This document shows positions 7,823 through 14,093 of a DNA stretch of 17,907 nt, in pieces. Each line of letters starts with the position of its first letter. The first letter of the stretch is position 1. The translations under genes were made by a program, and so were the position numbers. The notes below the pieces were generated by a model that worked only from the letters and a program-made list of their open reading frames with translations, made no database searches and had not been told where the DNA came from. Source of the DNA: Pseudomonadota bacterium. GTDB lineage: Bacteria > Pseudomonadota > Gammaproteobacteria > Xanthomonadales > Xanthomonadaceae. The DNA lies in NCBI GenBank assembly GCA_023430045.1, contig JAEZCF010000125.1:1-17907 (forward strand). The letters are read 5' to 3'.

Positions 7823-8722
7823 TCAGCGCACCGGCACCGGGATGTTGCACAGGTCGATGTGGCCGGCGGGACGCTTGTAGAAATCATCGACGCGGTTGCG
7901 CCGGGCTTCCACGGTGTCGGCGAAGGTTTTCGACCCGGTGCGCAGTACCTGGATCGGCGTGCGTTCGGCTTCCGTGACATCGCTGGCGCGGCGGATCGCA
8001 GTGATCGGCGTGCGTTGCGCCGGATCCGCATAGAACCCCATCGGCGCCGGACCACGCGGCAGGGCACTGAGCAGTTCCATGCCCTTCAGCACACGCCCCA
8101 CGAGGGTGATGTTGCGATCCAGCTGGCGTGGCGATTGCCCGGTGACGACATACAGCTCGGCGCCGATGCTGCTGTCCTCATCGTTGCTGCGACCGGCACC
8201 CAGCGCGCCGTAGCAATGCGCGAGCCAGGCCTTGCCGGCCTTCGGATCCTCGCCGACCGGGAAGCCGTCAACGAAGCCGGTGCGCGCTGCCCAGCCGTCG
8301 CGGTCGGGCAGCAGGCTGATGTCCAGGCCGGCACGCGCACGTTCGAATTCCGCCGGCAGCCTGCGTGCGGCCGAGCCGAGCGCCTTCGCCTTGCCGGCAT
8401 CATCGGCATCGGCGTCGCCGAACTGCACGACAAAGTTGTCCTGGGCGCGGTAGATGCTGGTGCCATCCCAGAAGTGCTCATGGGCGAAGGTCTGGATGTT
8501 GGCGACATGGCGGGGCGCGAACTGCGGCGCCAGCTCGATGATGACCCTGCCGCCGGGCACGTCCATATACAGCAGGTTGGCCGGGTCCGGCGTGCGCCAA
8601 TCGCTGTCCGGCGCAGCGTCGAGGATCTGCTGCGGGCTGCGGTAGGGCGCGGCGGAGAACGCCGGGAAGGGCAGCAGAGTGGCCAGTGCGAGGCTGGCCA
8701 GGGCAAGGCGACGATAAGGCAT
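7823..8722 (-). CDS. Exported cyclophilin-type peptidyl-prolyl isomerase
   Basis: A 299-residue protein with an N-terminal signal peptide (MPYRRLALASLALATLLPF, likely cleavage near AFSA at 21-24), so it should work in the periplasm, where such enzymes speed proline isomerisation during protein folding. The cyclophilin core begins near YMDVPGGRVIIELAP (52-66). Arg92, Phe97 and Gln100 (YRAQDNFVVQFGD) match the spacing of the catalytic R-F-Q of cyclophilin A. A later AELYVVTGQSPRQLDRNITLVGRV (188-211) is the GQ...VFG-like end of the barrel. Compared with a ~165-residue cyclophilin it has an enlarged middle (about 104-165) and a C-terminal extension past 225. A GGGAT stretch precedes the ATG. It is divergent from the padR-like gene. 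A weak TCAACA-16-TATAGC pair at 8849-8822 (minus strand) could be its promoter. Confidence 0.87.
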   Translation of the reverse strand: MPYRRLALASLALATLLPFPAFSAAPYRSPQQILDAAPDSDWRTPDPANLLYMDVPGGRVIIELAPQFAPRHVANIQTFAHEHFWDGTSIYRAQDNFVVQFGDADADDAGKAKALGSAARRLPAEFERARAGLDISLLPDRDGWAARTGFVDGFPVGEDPKAGKAWLAHCYGALGAGRSNDEDSSIGAELYVVTGQSPRQLDRNITLVGRVLKGMELLSALPRGPAPMGFYADPAQRTPITAIRRASDVTEAERTPIQVLRTGSKTFADTVEARRNRVDDFYKRPAGHIDLCNIPVPVR

Positions 8723-8830
8723 GGAAATCCCGTGGTGATGGTCCTGTCCGATTCTGCGCGAGCGGCAGGCAGGCTGCCAGCGGCACGTGCTCCGCTGCGA
8801 AAGGTGACTATCGGCACATCCGCTATACCG

Positions 8831-8862
8831 GACTTCACACTAATGTTGACTTCACGGTAGTG
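8831..8862. promoter_or_regulatory. Operator-like repeats upstream of the PadR-type gene
   Basis: Just before the regulator start codon there is an inverted repeat CACTA (8838-8842) / TAGTG (8858-8862), and a direct repeat GACTTCAC at 8831-8838 and 8848-8855 (17 bp apart). PadR-type regulators commonly bind palindromes in their own promoter, so this is a candidate autoregulatory site, which could also touch the divergent isomerase promoter. Further left, GCACGTGC at 8783-8790 is another short palindrome. The repeats are seen; the binding is inferred. Confidence 0.4.
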
Positions 8863-8872
8863 GAGATGGCGC

Positions 8873-9235
8873 ATGTCGGATGACGATGCCTCGTTGAAGA
8901 AGTTCCAGAAGGAGCTCAGTGCCGGCACCGTGTCGCTCGCGCTGCTGGCGGTGCTCGGCAAGGCGCGGGAGCCGCTGTACGGCTACCTGATCGCCAAGGA
9001 ACTGGAGCGGACAGGCGAGGGCGTGCTGAGTGGCAAGCAGAGCGCGCTGTACCCGGTGCTGCGCAACCTGGAAGCCGCCGGCCTGCTGGAAAGCAGCGTC
9101 GAGCCTTCCAGTGTGGGTCCGCCGCGTCGTTACTACCGCATCAATGACCGTGGCCGTGTCGCTCTGGCTCAGTGGGTCCAGGCCTGGCGTGACACCCGCG
9201 ATTCCGTCGATTCCGTACTGGAGGGGCTGCAATGA
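8873..9235 (+). CDS. PadR-family transcriptional regulator
   Basis: A 120-residue protein with the compact PadR winged-helix pattern: VSLALLAVLGKAREPLYGYLIAKEL (about 20-44, first helices), the recognition helix region GKQSALYPVLRNLEAAGLLESS (about 53-74) and the wing PPRRYYRINDRGRVAL (about 83-98), followed by a short C-terminal helix. The family represses promoters and usually responds to a ligand or partner. The ATG at 8873 is preceded by GGAG (8862-8865) with 7 bases spacing. Its TGA overlaps the next gene's ATG (ATGA), showing translational coupling with the membrane protein. The pairing of PadR with a membrane HAAS protein is a known gene arrangement, so the two probably act together. 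No effector can be inferred. Confidence 0.93.
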   Translation: MSDDDASLKKFQKELSAGTVSLALLAVLGKAREPLYGYLIAKELERTGEGVLSGKQSALYPVLRNLEAAGLLESSVEPSSVGPPRRYYRINDRGRVALAQWVQAWRDTRDSVDSVLEGLQ

Positions 9236-10212
9236 CTACATACGCCGGGCGCGATGCACTGCCCACGACCATTCCGCAGTACCTGGCCCAACTACGCGCC
9301 GCGCTGCAGGGCGCCGACCTGGCGATGGTGCAGGACGCTCTTTACGACGCTGAGGAGTACCTCCGGTCGGAGCTGGCTGCACAGCCCGGACGCAGCGAGG
9401 CCGAGGTGATCGCCGACGTTGCCGGCAGCTATGGCGCGCCGGATGAGGTCGCCGACATCTACCGTGAGACCGAGATCACCGTGAACCGCGCACTGCGCAC
9501 GCCGATGCCTGGCGCGGCGGCGGCGGCCCAGCGCAACATGCCTGCGGACGATGACCCGCGAGATGCCGCCACGGCGCCGGGCGCGGTGCCACGGCGGTCT
9601 CCGTGGGCGCGTTTCTTTGGCGTGGTGCTGGACCCGCATGCATACGGCGCGCTGTTGTACATGCTGCTGTCGCTGGCTACCGGAACGTTCTTCTTCAGCT
9701 GGGTGGTGACCGGACTGTCGCTGTCCCTCGGGCTCATGATCCTCATCATCGGCATTCCGATCACCATCCTGTTCTTCGGCTCGGTACGCGGCATCGCGCT
9801 GCTGGAAGGACGCCTGGTGGAGGCGCTGCTGGGTGAGCGCATGCCTCGCCGTCCGCGCTATACCGACCACAGCCGCACGTGGCTGCAGCGCATAGGCGAC
9901 ATGTTCACCGATGGCCGTACCTGGCTCACGCTGCTGTACTTCGTGCTGATGCTGCCGCTTGGCATCATCTACTTCACGCTCGCCGTCACCCTGCTGTCGA
10001 TGTCACTCGGCTTCATATGGGCTCCGGTCGCTGCGCTGTTTTCTCTTGCCGTGCCCGGCATCCAGATCGATGGCACCAACGTGCTGCCGGCCGCAGCGAC
10101 GCCGCTGCTGGCGATCGTGGGGATACTGCTGCTGTTCGTCCTGCTGCACCTGGCGCGTGGCATCGGCACGCTGCATGGCATGCTCGCCAAGCACCTGCTG
10201 GTACGTCTGTAG
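9232..10212 (+). CDS. HAAS-like / sensor-domain membrane protein, PadR partner
   Basis: A 326-residue protein. Residues about 12-85 (IPQYLAQLRAALQ to VADIYRETEITV) form a helical, soluble segment resembling the HAAS/DUF1700 domain found next to PadR regulators. An Ala/Pro-rich linker (about 90-123) follows. Residues 137-200 contain hydrophobic GALLYMLLSLATGTFFFSW and IGIPITILFFGSVRGIALLEGRL, which resemble the Putative Sensor membrane domain. A partly similar unit recurs at 229-266 (RTWLTLLYFVLMLPLGIIYF onward), and a last helix is at about 289-308. GGAGG at 9220-9224 precedes the ATG, which overlaps the padR-like stop. A membrane protein controlling or being controlled by the regulator is the likely role; the stimulus is unknown. 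The gene ends convergently with the depolymerase gene at a strong hairpin. Confidence 0.85.
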   Translation: MTTYAGRDALPTTIPQYLAQLRAALQGADLAMVQDALYDAEEYLRSELAAQPGRSEAEVIADVAGSYGAPDEVADIYRETEITVNRALRTPMPGAAAAAQRNMPADDDPRDAATAPGAVPRRSPWARFFGVVLDPHAYGALLYMLLSLATGTFFFSWVVTGLSLSLGLMILIIGIPITILFFGSVRGIALLEGRLVEALLGERMPRRPRYTDHSRTWLQRIGDMFTDGRTWLTLLYFVLMLPLGIIYFTLAVTLLSMSLGFIWAPVAALFSLAVPGIQIDGTNVLPAAATPLLAIVGILLLFVLLHLARGIGTLHGMLAKHLLVRL

Positions 10213-10253
10213 GCGGCCAGCTACTGCCGGGCATCGGCCGGCCCTGCAGTCAG

Positions 10254-10287
10254 TACGGAGTTGCCGGCATGGGTCGGCAACTCCGTA
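10254..10287. terminator. Bidirectional hairpin terminator between convergent genes
   Basis: TACGGAGTTGCCG at 10254-10266 and CGGCAACTCCGTA at 10275-10287 make a perfect 13-bp stem around an 8-base loop. It lies in the 82-bp gap between the sensor-like gene (plus) and the depolymerase gene (minus), just 7 bases from the latter's stop. U-tracts are weak, so function is inferred from stem strength and position. Confidence 0.7.
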
Positions 10288-10294
10288 TCTCCGC

Positions 10295-11602
10295 TCAGAT
10301 GGCTCTGCGACGCAGCGGGGTGACGTTGCTCCTGGCCTTCCTTGCCTTGGCGGCAGGGGCGTCGGCATGCGCGGCGAAAAAGTCGCGTACCTTCGGATAC
10401 ACCACTTCGCGCCAGCGGCGACCGCTGAAGATGCCGTAATGACCGGCACCCTGCACCACGAAATGCTCGCGGCGGTCACCGGGAATGCCGGTGCACAGGG
10501 CATGGGCGGCTTCGGTCTGGCCCAGCCCGGCGATGTCGTCCAGTTCGCCTTCCACGCTCAGCAGCGCCGTATCGCGGATCGCCGACGGGTCGACCTTTTC
10601 ACCCTTGATGTACCACTCGCCGCGCGGCAGCAGGAAATCCTGGAAAACCGTCCTGATGGTATCCAGGTAGTAGTGGGCCGGCATGTCCAGCACGGCGTTG
10701 TATTCGTCGTAGAAACGCCGATGTGCATCGGCGTCTTCCAGGTCGCCCTTGACCAGATCGGTGTAGAAATCCCAGTGCGAGCTGAAATGCCGGCTGGGGT
10801 TCATCGACAGGAAACCGGCGTGCTGCAGGAAACCAGGATACACCTGCCGGCCTGCACCCGGATAACCTGGCGGCACCGTGTGGATCACGTTGTTCTCGAA
10901 CCAGGACAGGGGATTCTGGGTGGCCAGATTGTTCACTGCGGTCGGGCTGCAGCGTGCATCGATCGGACCGCCCATCATCACCAGCGAACGCGGCGTGGGT
11001 TCGCCACGACCGGCCATCAGCGAAACCGCCGCCAGCACCGGAACCGTCGGCTGGCAGACACTCACCACATGCAGGCGCTCGACGCCAAGATGGCGGATGA
11101 ACTCCTGGATGTATTCGACATAATCGTCCAGGCCGAAATCGCCTTCGCTGGCCGGCACCATGCGCGCGTCCACCCAGTCGGTGACGTAGACGCGGTGATC
11201 GCGCAGCAGCGTGCGCACGGTGTCGCGGAGCAGGGTGGCGTGGTGCCCGGACAACGGCGCGACGACCAGCACGAAGGGCTGGTTGGTCATGGTGTGCAGT
11301 TGTTCGGCTTCATTGCTGTGGCGCTTGAAGCGCAGCAGCCGGCAGAAGGGTCGGCTGACCTCTTCATGGACGACGATCGGCACGCGCTCGCCTTCCACAT
11401 CGATTTCGTTGATGCCCCACTCGGGCTTCTCGTAATCCTTGCCGAGGCGGTGGAACAGCTCGTTCATCGCCGCCAGACGATCGGCACCGGGCATCTGCGA
11501 CCACCAATGGCCGGGATTGGTGAAGAAGCGGGCATTGGCCTGTGCCTGGTGGACCCAGGGGGCGAGCATGTTGCGAGTCAATTCATGCAGCTGATAGAGC
11601 AT
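10295..11602 (-). CDS. phaZ: Intracellular polyhydroxyalkanoate depolymerase
   Basis: A 435-residue cytoplasmic alpha/beta hydrolase of the intracellular PHA depolymerase family, which mobilises stored polyhydroxybutyrate-type polyester. The nucleophile motif VSVCQPTVPVLAA places Cys183 where many lipases have Ser. Asp355 (EGELDD) and His388 (QGAGHYG) complete the triad. These numbers coincide with those known for Ralstonia eutropha PhaZ1 (Cys183, Asp355, His388), which strongly supports the assignment. There is no signal peptide. The last ~25 residues are Arg/Lys/Ala-rich. The ATG at 11602 has only a weak ribosome binding site. In the 143-bp upstream gap TATGCT (minus strand, 11643-11638) is a possible -10 element without a good -35. 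No PHA synthase or phasin gene is in the window, so the storage pathway must be encoded elsewhere. Confidence 0.92.
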   Translation of the reverse strand: MLYQLHELTRNMLAPWVHQAQANARFFTNPGHWWSQMPGADRLAAMNELFHRLGKDYEKPEWGINEIDVEGERVPIVVHEEVSRPFCRLLRFKRHSNEAEQLHTMTNQPFVLVVAPLSGHHATLLRDTVRTLLRDHRVYVTDWVDARMVPASEGDFGLDDYVEYIQEFIRHLGVERLHVVSVCQPTVPVLAAVSLMAGRGEPTPRSLVMMGGPIDARCSPTAVNNLATQNPLSWFENNVIHTVPPGYPGAGRQVYPGFLQHAGFLSMNPSRHFSSHWDFYTDLVKGDLEDADAHRRFYDEYNAVLDMPAHYYLDTIRTVFQDFLLPRGEWYIKGEKVDPSAIRDTALLSVEGELDDIAGLGQTEAAHALCTGIPGDRREHFVVQGAGHYGIFSGRRWREVVYPKVRDFFAAHADAPAAKARKARSNVTPLRRRAI

Positions 11603-11745
11603 GATGAGCCAATATGTATGGACTTATGTTGCCGCGCAGCATAACCCATCTGCGGCACGGGCAGGTTAAGTGTGTCGCAGCTTCCCCGTTCAGCGCGTTC
11701 ATGCGGGCGGCGTCGCTTTCCCGCATCGGTCCGGGAGCATCCGGC

Positions 11746-12345
11746 TCAGCGCGCCGGGCCTTCCAGCGCCGAGGCCTCGCTGGCCAGCGATGGTCCCAGC
11801 CAGCAGTGCGATCCGACCGGCTTCAATCCACGCTTTCCCAGTTCACGGACATACCACCGTGCAGGACGCGCCTGGAATCCGGCATGGTCGCCTTCGAACT
11901 CATCTTCGGCGGCGAAGGTTTCCAGGAAGGCCACGCCTCCGGTCAGGTCGGCCAACCCATCCAGTCCAGCGCGCAGTTCGCGGTCGGGTACGTAATGCAT
12001 GACATCCGAACAGACCAGCAGGTCTACCGGCGCGCAGGGGCGCAACCACGCGAAATCGCCGAACGCGGCCGGGTGCAGGTTGCGGGTGCGGCCGAAGCGC
12101 GTCACCGCATAGTCGCTGCTGTCGAAGCCGAGATACTGGAGTTTCGGGCGCAGTTTCAGCAGCGGTGCACGCCAGGCCCCTTCACCGCAGCCGATGTCCA
12201 GCACGCTGCGGATGGGCCGCTCCAGGTAGTACTCCGCCGTGGTCACCGCCAGGGCGACCTTGCGGGCCAGGCGTGCACTGCCACCGATATCGGCGCGGCG
12301 GTACCACTGCTGGAAGTAGGCGGCGTCGTATGTTTTCGTGTCCAT
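11746..12345 (-). CDS. Class I SAM-dependent methyltransferase
   Basis: A 199-residue protein with the Rossmann-type methyltransferase fold. Motif I VLDIGCGEG at 48-56 binds S-adenosylmethionine; GFDSSDYA at 73-80 carries the acidic residue at the end of strand 2; DLLVCSDVMHYV at 108-119 is the motif II/III strand region. The C-terminal half has AFLETFAAEDEFEGDHAGF and ARWYVRELGKRGLKPVG. The acceptor substrate cannot be told. Start: ATG 12345 is used; ATG 12363 six codons earlier is equally possible, and neither has a clear ribosome binding site. The frame is open to 12687, but that extension is antisense to the hemJ-like gene. It is divergent from hemJ with a gap of about 60 bp and 143 bp upstream of phaZ; a functional link with either is not evident. 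Confidence 0.85.
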   Translation of the reverse strand: MDTKTYDAAYFQQWYRRADIGGSARLARKVALAVTTAEYYLERPIRSVLDIGCGEGAWRAPLLKLRPKLQYLGFDSSDYAVTRFGRTRNLHPAAFGDFAWLRPCAPVDLLVCSDVMHYVPDRELRAGLDGLADLTGGVAFLETFAAEDEFEGDHAGFQARPARWYVRELGKRGLKPVGSHCWLGPSLASEASALEGPAR

Positions 12346-12408
12346 GTACGTGGCGGGGCGCATCGGTGAAAATGACGTCCATCCTACGCCAGCCTCCGGA
12401 GCGAGCGC

Positions 12409-12864
12409 ATGCAGTCGTATTTCTGGTTCAAGACGTTCCATCTGGTGTTCGTGGTGGCATGGATGGCTACCGTCTTCTACCTGCCGCGCATCCTGGTGAA
12501 CATCGCCGAGGCGGCAGGGCAGGCGGCGGTGGTCGAGCGCCTCCAGCTGATGGGCATGCGCCTGTACCGTTTCGGGCATTCGATGTTCGGTCTGGCCTTC
12601 ATGCTGGGCCTGGTGCTGTGGCTGGGCTACCGGGTGCTGCCGGATTTTCCGACCATGGTCGCGCCGGGCGCGGCCGGCTGGCTGCACGCCAAGCTGGCGC
12701 TGGTGGCGGTGCTGCTGGCGTATTTCATCTGGATGGGACGGATGGTGAAGGGCGTGGCGAAGGGCCGTGCATTGCCGTCATCGCGCGCGCTGCGGTGGAT
12801 CAACGAGCTTCCGTTGCTGGCCTTCATTCCGGTGGTATGGCTGGTGCTGGCCAAGCCGTTCTGA
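12409..12864 (+). CDS. hemJ: HemJ-like protoporphyrinogen IX oxidase (CopD family)
   Basis: A 151-residue inner-membrane protein with four hydrophobic segments (about 9-28, 57-76, 92-113, 130-148). It matches the HemJ/CopD-like family: WFKTFHLVFVVAWMATVFYLPR near 6-27, RLYRFGHSMFGLAFMLG near 51-67, GWLHAKLALV at 90-99 and RWINELPLLAFIPVVWLVLAKPF at the C-terminus. Conserved His11 and Lys95 correspond to residues held to be important in HemJ. HemJ oxidises protoporphyrinogen IX to protoporphyrin IX, the penultimate step of haem synthesis. GGAG at 12398-12401 precedes the ATG by 7 bases. It stands alone, divergent from the methyltransferase and convergent with accA, so the enzyme identity rests on sequence pattern only; a plain CopD-family protein is the alternative. 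Confidence 0.8.
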   Translation: MQSYFWFKTFHLVFVVAWMATVFYLPRILVNIAEAAGQAAVVERLQLMGMRLYRFGHSMFGLAFMLGLVLWLGYRVLPDFPTMVAPGAAGWLHAKLALVAVLLAYFIWMGRMVKGVAKGRALPSSRALRWINELPLLAFIPVVWLVLAKPF

Positions 12865-12904
12865 GCCGGGCAGTCGGGCAGAATCCGGTTTTTACGATCC
12901 TTGC

Positions 12905-12972
12905 CACGTAGAGCGGGGATGTGCCCCGCTGCGTGATGTGTTTCCAGGCCGGGCAGAGCCCGGCTCTACGTG
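12905..12972. repeat. SMAG REP dimer in inverted orientation
   Basis: A GTAG head (12908-12911) with stem AGCGGGG/CCCCGCT (12912-12918, 12924-12930) faces a second element of opposite orientation: GCCGGGC-AGA-GCCCGGC (12948-12964) closed by CTAC (12966-12969). The outer 10 bases CACGTAGAGC (12905-12914) and GCTCTACGTG (12963-12972) are exact inverted copies. It fills the gap between convergent hemJ and accA and could stop transcription from both sides. Such dimers are typical of the Stenotrophomonas SMAG family. Confidence 0.85.
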
Positions 12973-12991
12973 CGCGGGAGAATGGCCCCGC

Positions 12992-13014
12992 AGCCGGGCA
13001 GAGCCCGGCTCTAC
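12992..13014 (-). repeat. SMAG REP element whose head contains the accA stop codon
   Basis: Read on the minus strand: GTAG (13014-13011), then AGCCGGGC, loop TCT, GCCCGGCT (13010-12992). The 8-bp stem is perfect. The TAG in the head is the accA stop. Its core is identical to the second half of the neighbouring dimer. Confidence 0.85.
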
Positions 13015-13970
13015 GCGGCGTCGTACGCGCCGTAACCGCGCAGGCGAGCGTAACGCTGTTCGAGCAGCTGCCCGGTGGACAACGCCTGCAGCGCGTCCAG
13101 TTCGTTGAGCAGCACTGCCTTCAGTCGCCGGGCCATCTGGTTCGGGTTACGGTGCGCGCCACCGGTCGGTTCGCGCACCACCTTGTCCACCAGACCGAGT
13201 GACTTGAGGCGTGGCGCGGTCAGGCCCAGCTGTTCAGCGGCGTCCTTGGCCTTGCCCGCATCCTTCCACAGGATGGATGCGCAGCCTTCAGGGCTGATGG
13301 TGGAATACACGCTGTACTCCAGCATGATCGTGCGGTCGCCCACACCCAGCGCCAGCGCGCCACCCGAACCACCTTCGCCGATCACGGTGCAGATCACCGG
13401 CACCTTCAGTTCGGCCATCTCCATCAGGTTGCGTGCGATGGCTTCGGACTGGCCGCGCGATTCGGCATCGATGCCCGGCCAGGCGCCGGCGGTATCGATC
13501 AAGGTGAATACCGGCAGGCCGAAGCGTTCGGCCATCTTCATCAGGCGCAGCGCCTTGCGGTAGCCCTCCGGCTTGGGCATGCCGAAGTTGCGCTTGATCT
13601 TTTCCTTGGTGTCGCGGCCCTTCTGGTGGCCGATCACCATCACCGGACGGCCGTTGATGCGGGCCAGACCACCGATGATCGCCTTGTCATCGGCGAAGGC
13701 ACGATCGCCTGCCAGTTCCTGGAATTCATCGCACATCAGCCGCAGGTAATCCTGCGTATACGGCCGTGACGGGTGACGGGCCAGCTGCAGCACCTGCCAG
13801 GAGGTCAGGTTGCGGAAGATCTGCGCGGTGCGCATCCGCAGCTTGTCCTGCAGGGCGTGCACTTCGGCTTCGACGTTGACGGCCGGGCCGGCGCTTGCGC
13901 TGCGCAGCTCCTGGATCTTCGCTTCCAGGTCGGCGATGGGTTGCTCGAAGTCGAGGTAGTTCGGATTCAT
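13011..13970 (-). CDS. accA: Acetyl-CoA carboxylase carboxyltransferase subunit alpha
   Basis: A 319-residue protein, the same length as E. coli AccA. With AccD it forms the carboxyltransferase that moves a carboxyl group from biotin carrier protein to acetyl-CoA, giving malonyl-CoA for fatty acid synthesis. Visible features: the N-terminal helical pair MNPNYLDFEQPIADLEAKI; the substrate-binding stretches IGHQKGRDTKEKI (113-125) and NFGMPKPEGYRKA (128-140); IDTAGAWPGIDAESRGQSEAIA (158-179); and the oxyanion-forming GEGGSGGALALG (198-209). ATG 13970 starts the conserved N-terminus; the frame is open 37 codons more without family similarity. The ribosome binding site is weak. It follows dnaE by 123 bp, where TAAACT (minus strand, 14005-14000) is a possible -10 without a clear -35. 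Its stop lies within a REP head. Confidence 0.97.
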   Translation of the reverse strand: MNPNYLDFEQPIADLEAKIQELRSASAGPAVNVEAEVHALQDKLRMRTAQIFRNLTSWQVLQLARHPSRPYTQDYLRLMCDEFQELAGDRAFADDKAIIGGLARINGRPVMVIGHQKGRDTKEKIKRNFGMPKPEGYRKALRLMKMAERFGLPVFTLIDTAGAWPGIDAESRGQSEAIARNLMEMAELKVPVICTVIGEGGSGGALALGVGDRTIMLEYSVYSTISPEGCASILWKDAGKAKDAAEQLGLTAPRLKSLGLVDKVVREPTGGAHRNPNQMARRLKAVLLNELDALQALSTGQLLEQRYARLRGYGAYDAA

Positions 13971-14093
13971 CGGAAGCCGTCGTATGAAGAAAGGAGGGAA
14001 GTTTAGCCGAAGGCGCGGGAATGCCCCGTACGCCCTCGTCTGGTGCCGCTCACCGTAGCGCAGTGGCCACGGGGCCGCCATCTGCGCCGGTCG

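Noticed and set aside
7604..8860. Plus-strand open frame of 418 codons opposite the isomerase gene
   Set aside because: It crosses the REP region and the divergent promoter region, and is composed like other shadow frames; the cyclophilin frame is clear.
9959..11644. Plus-strand open frame of 561 codons opposite phaZ
   Set aside because: It runs through the perfect terminator hairpin and is antisense to a depolymerase with a complete triad.
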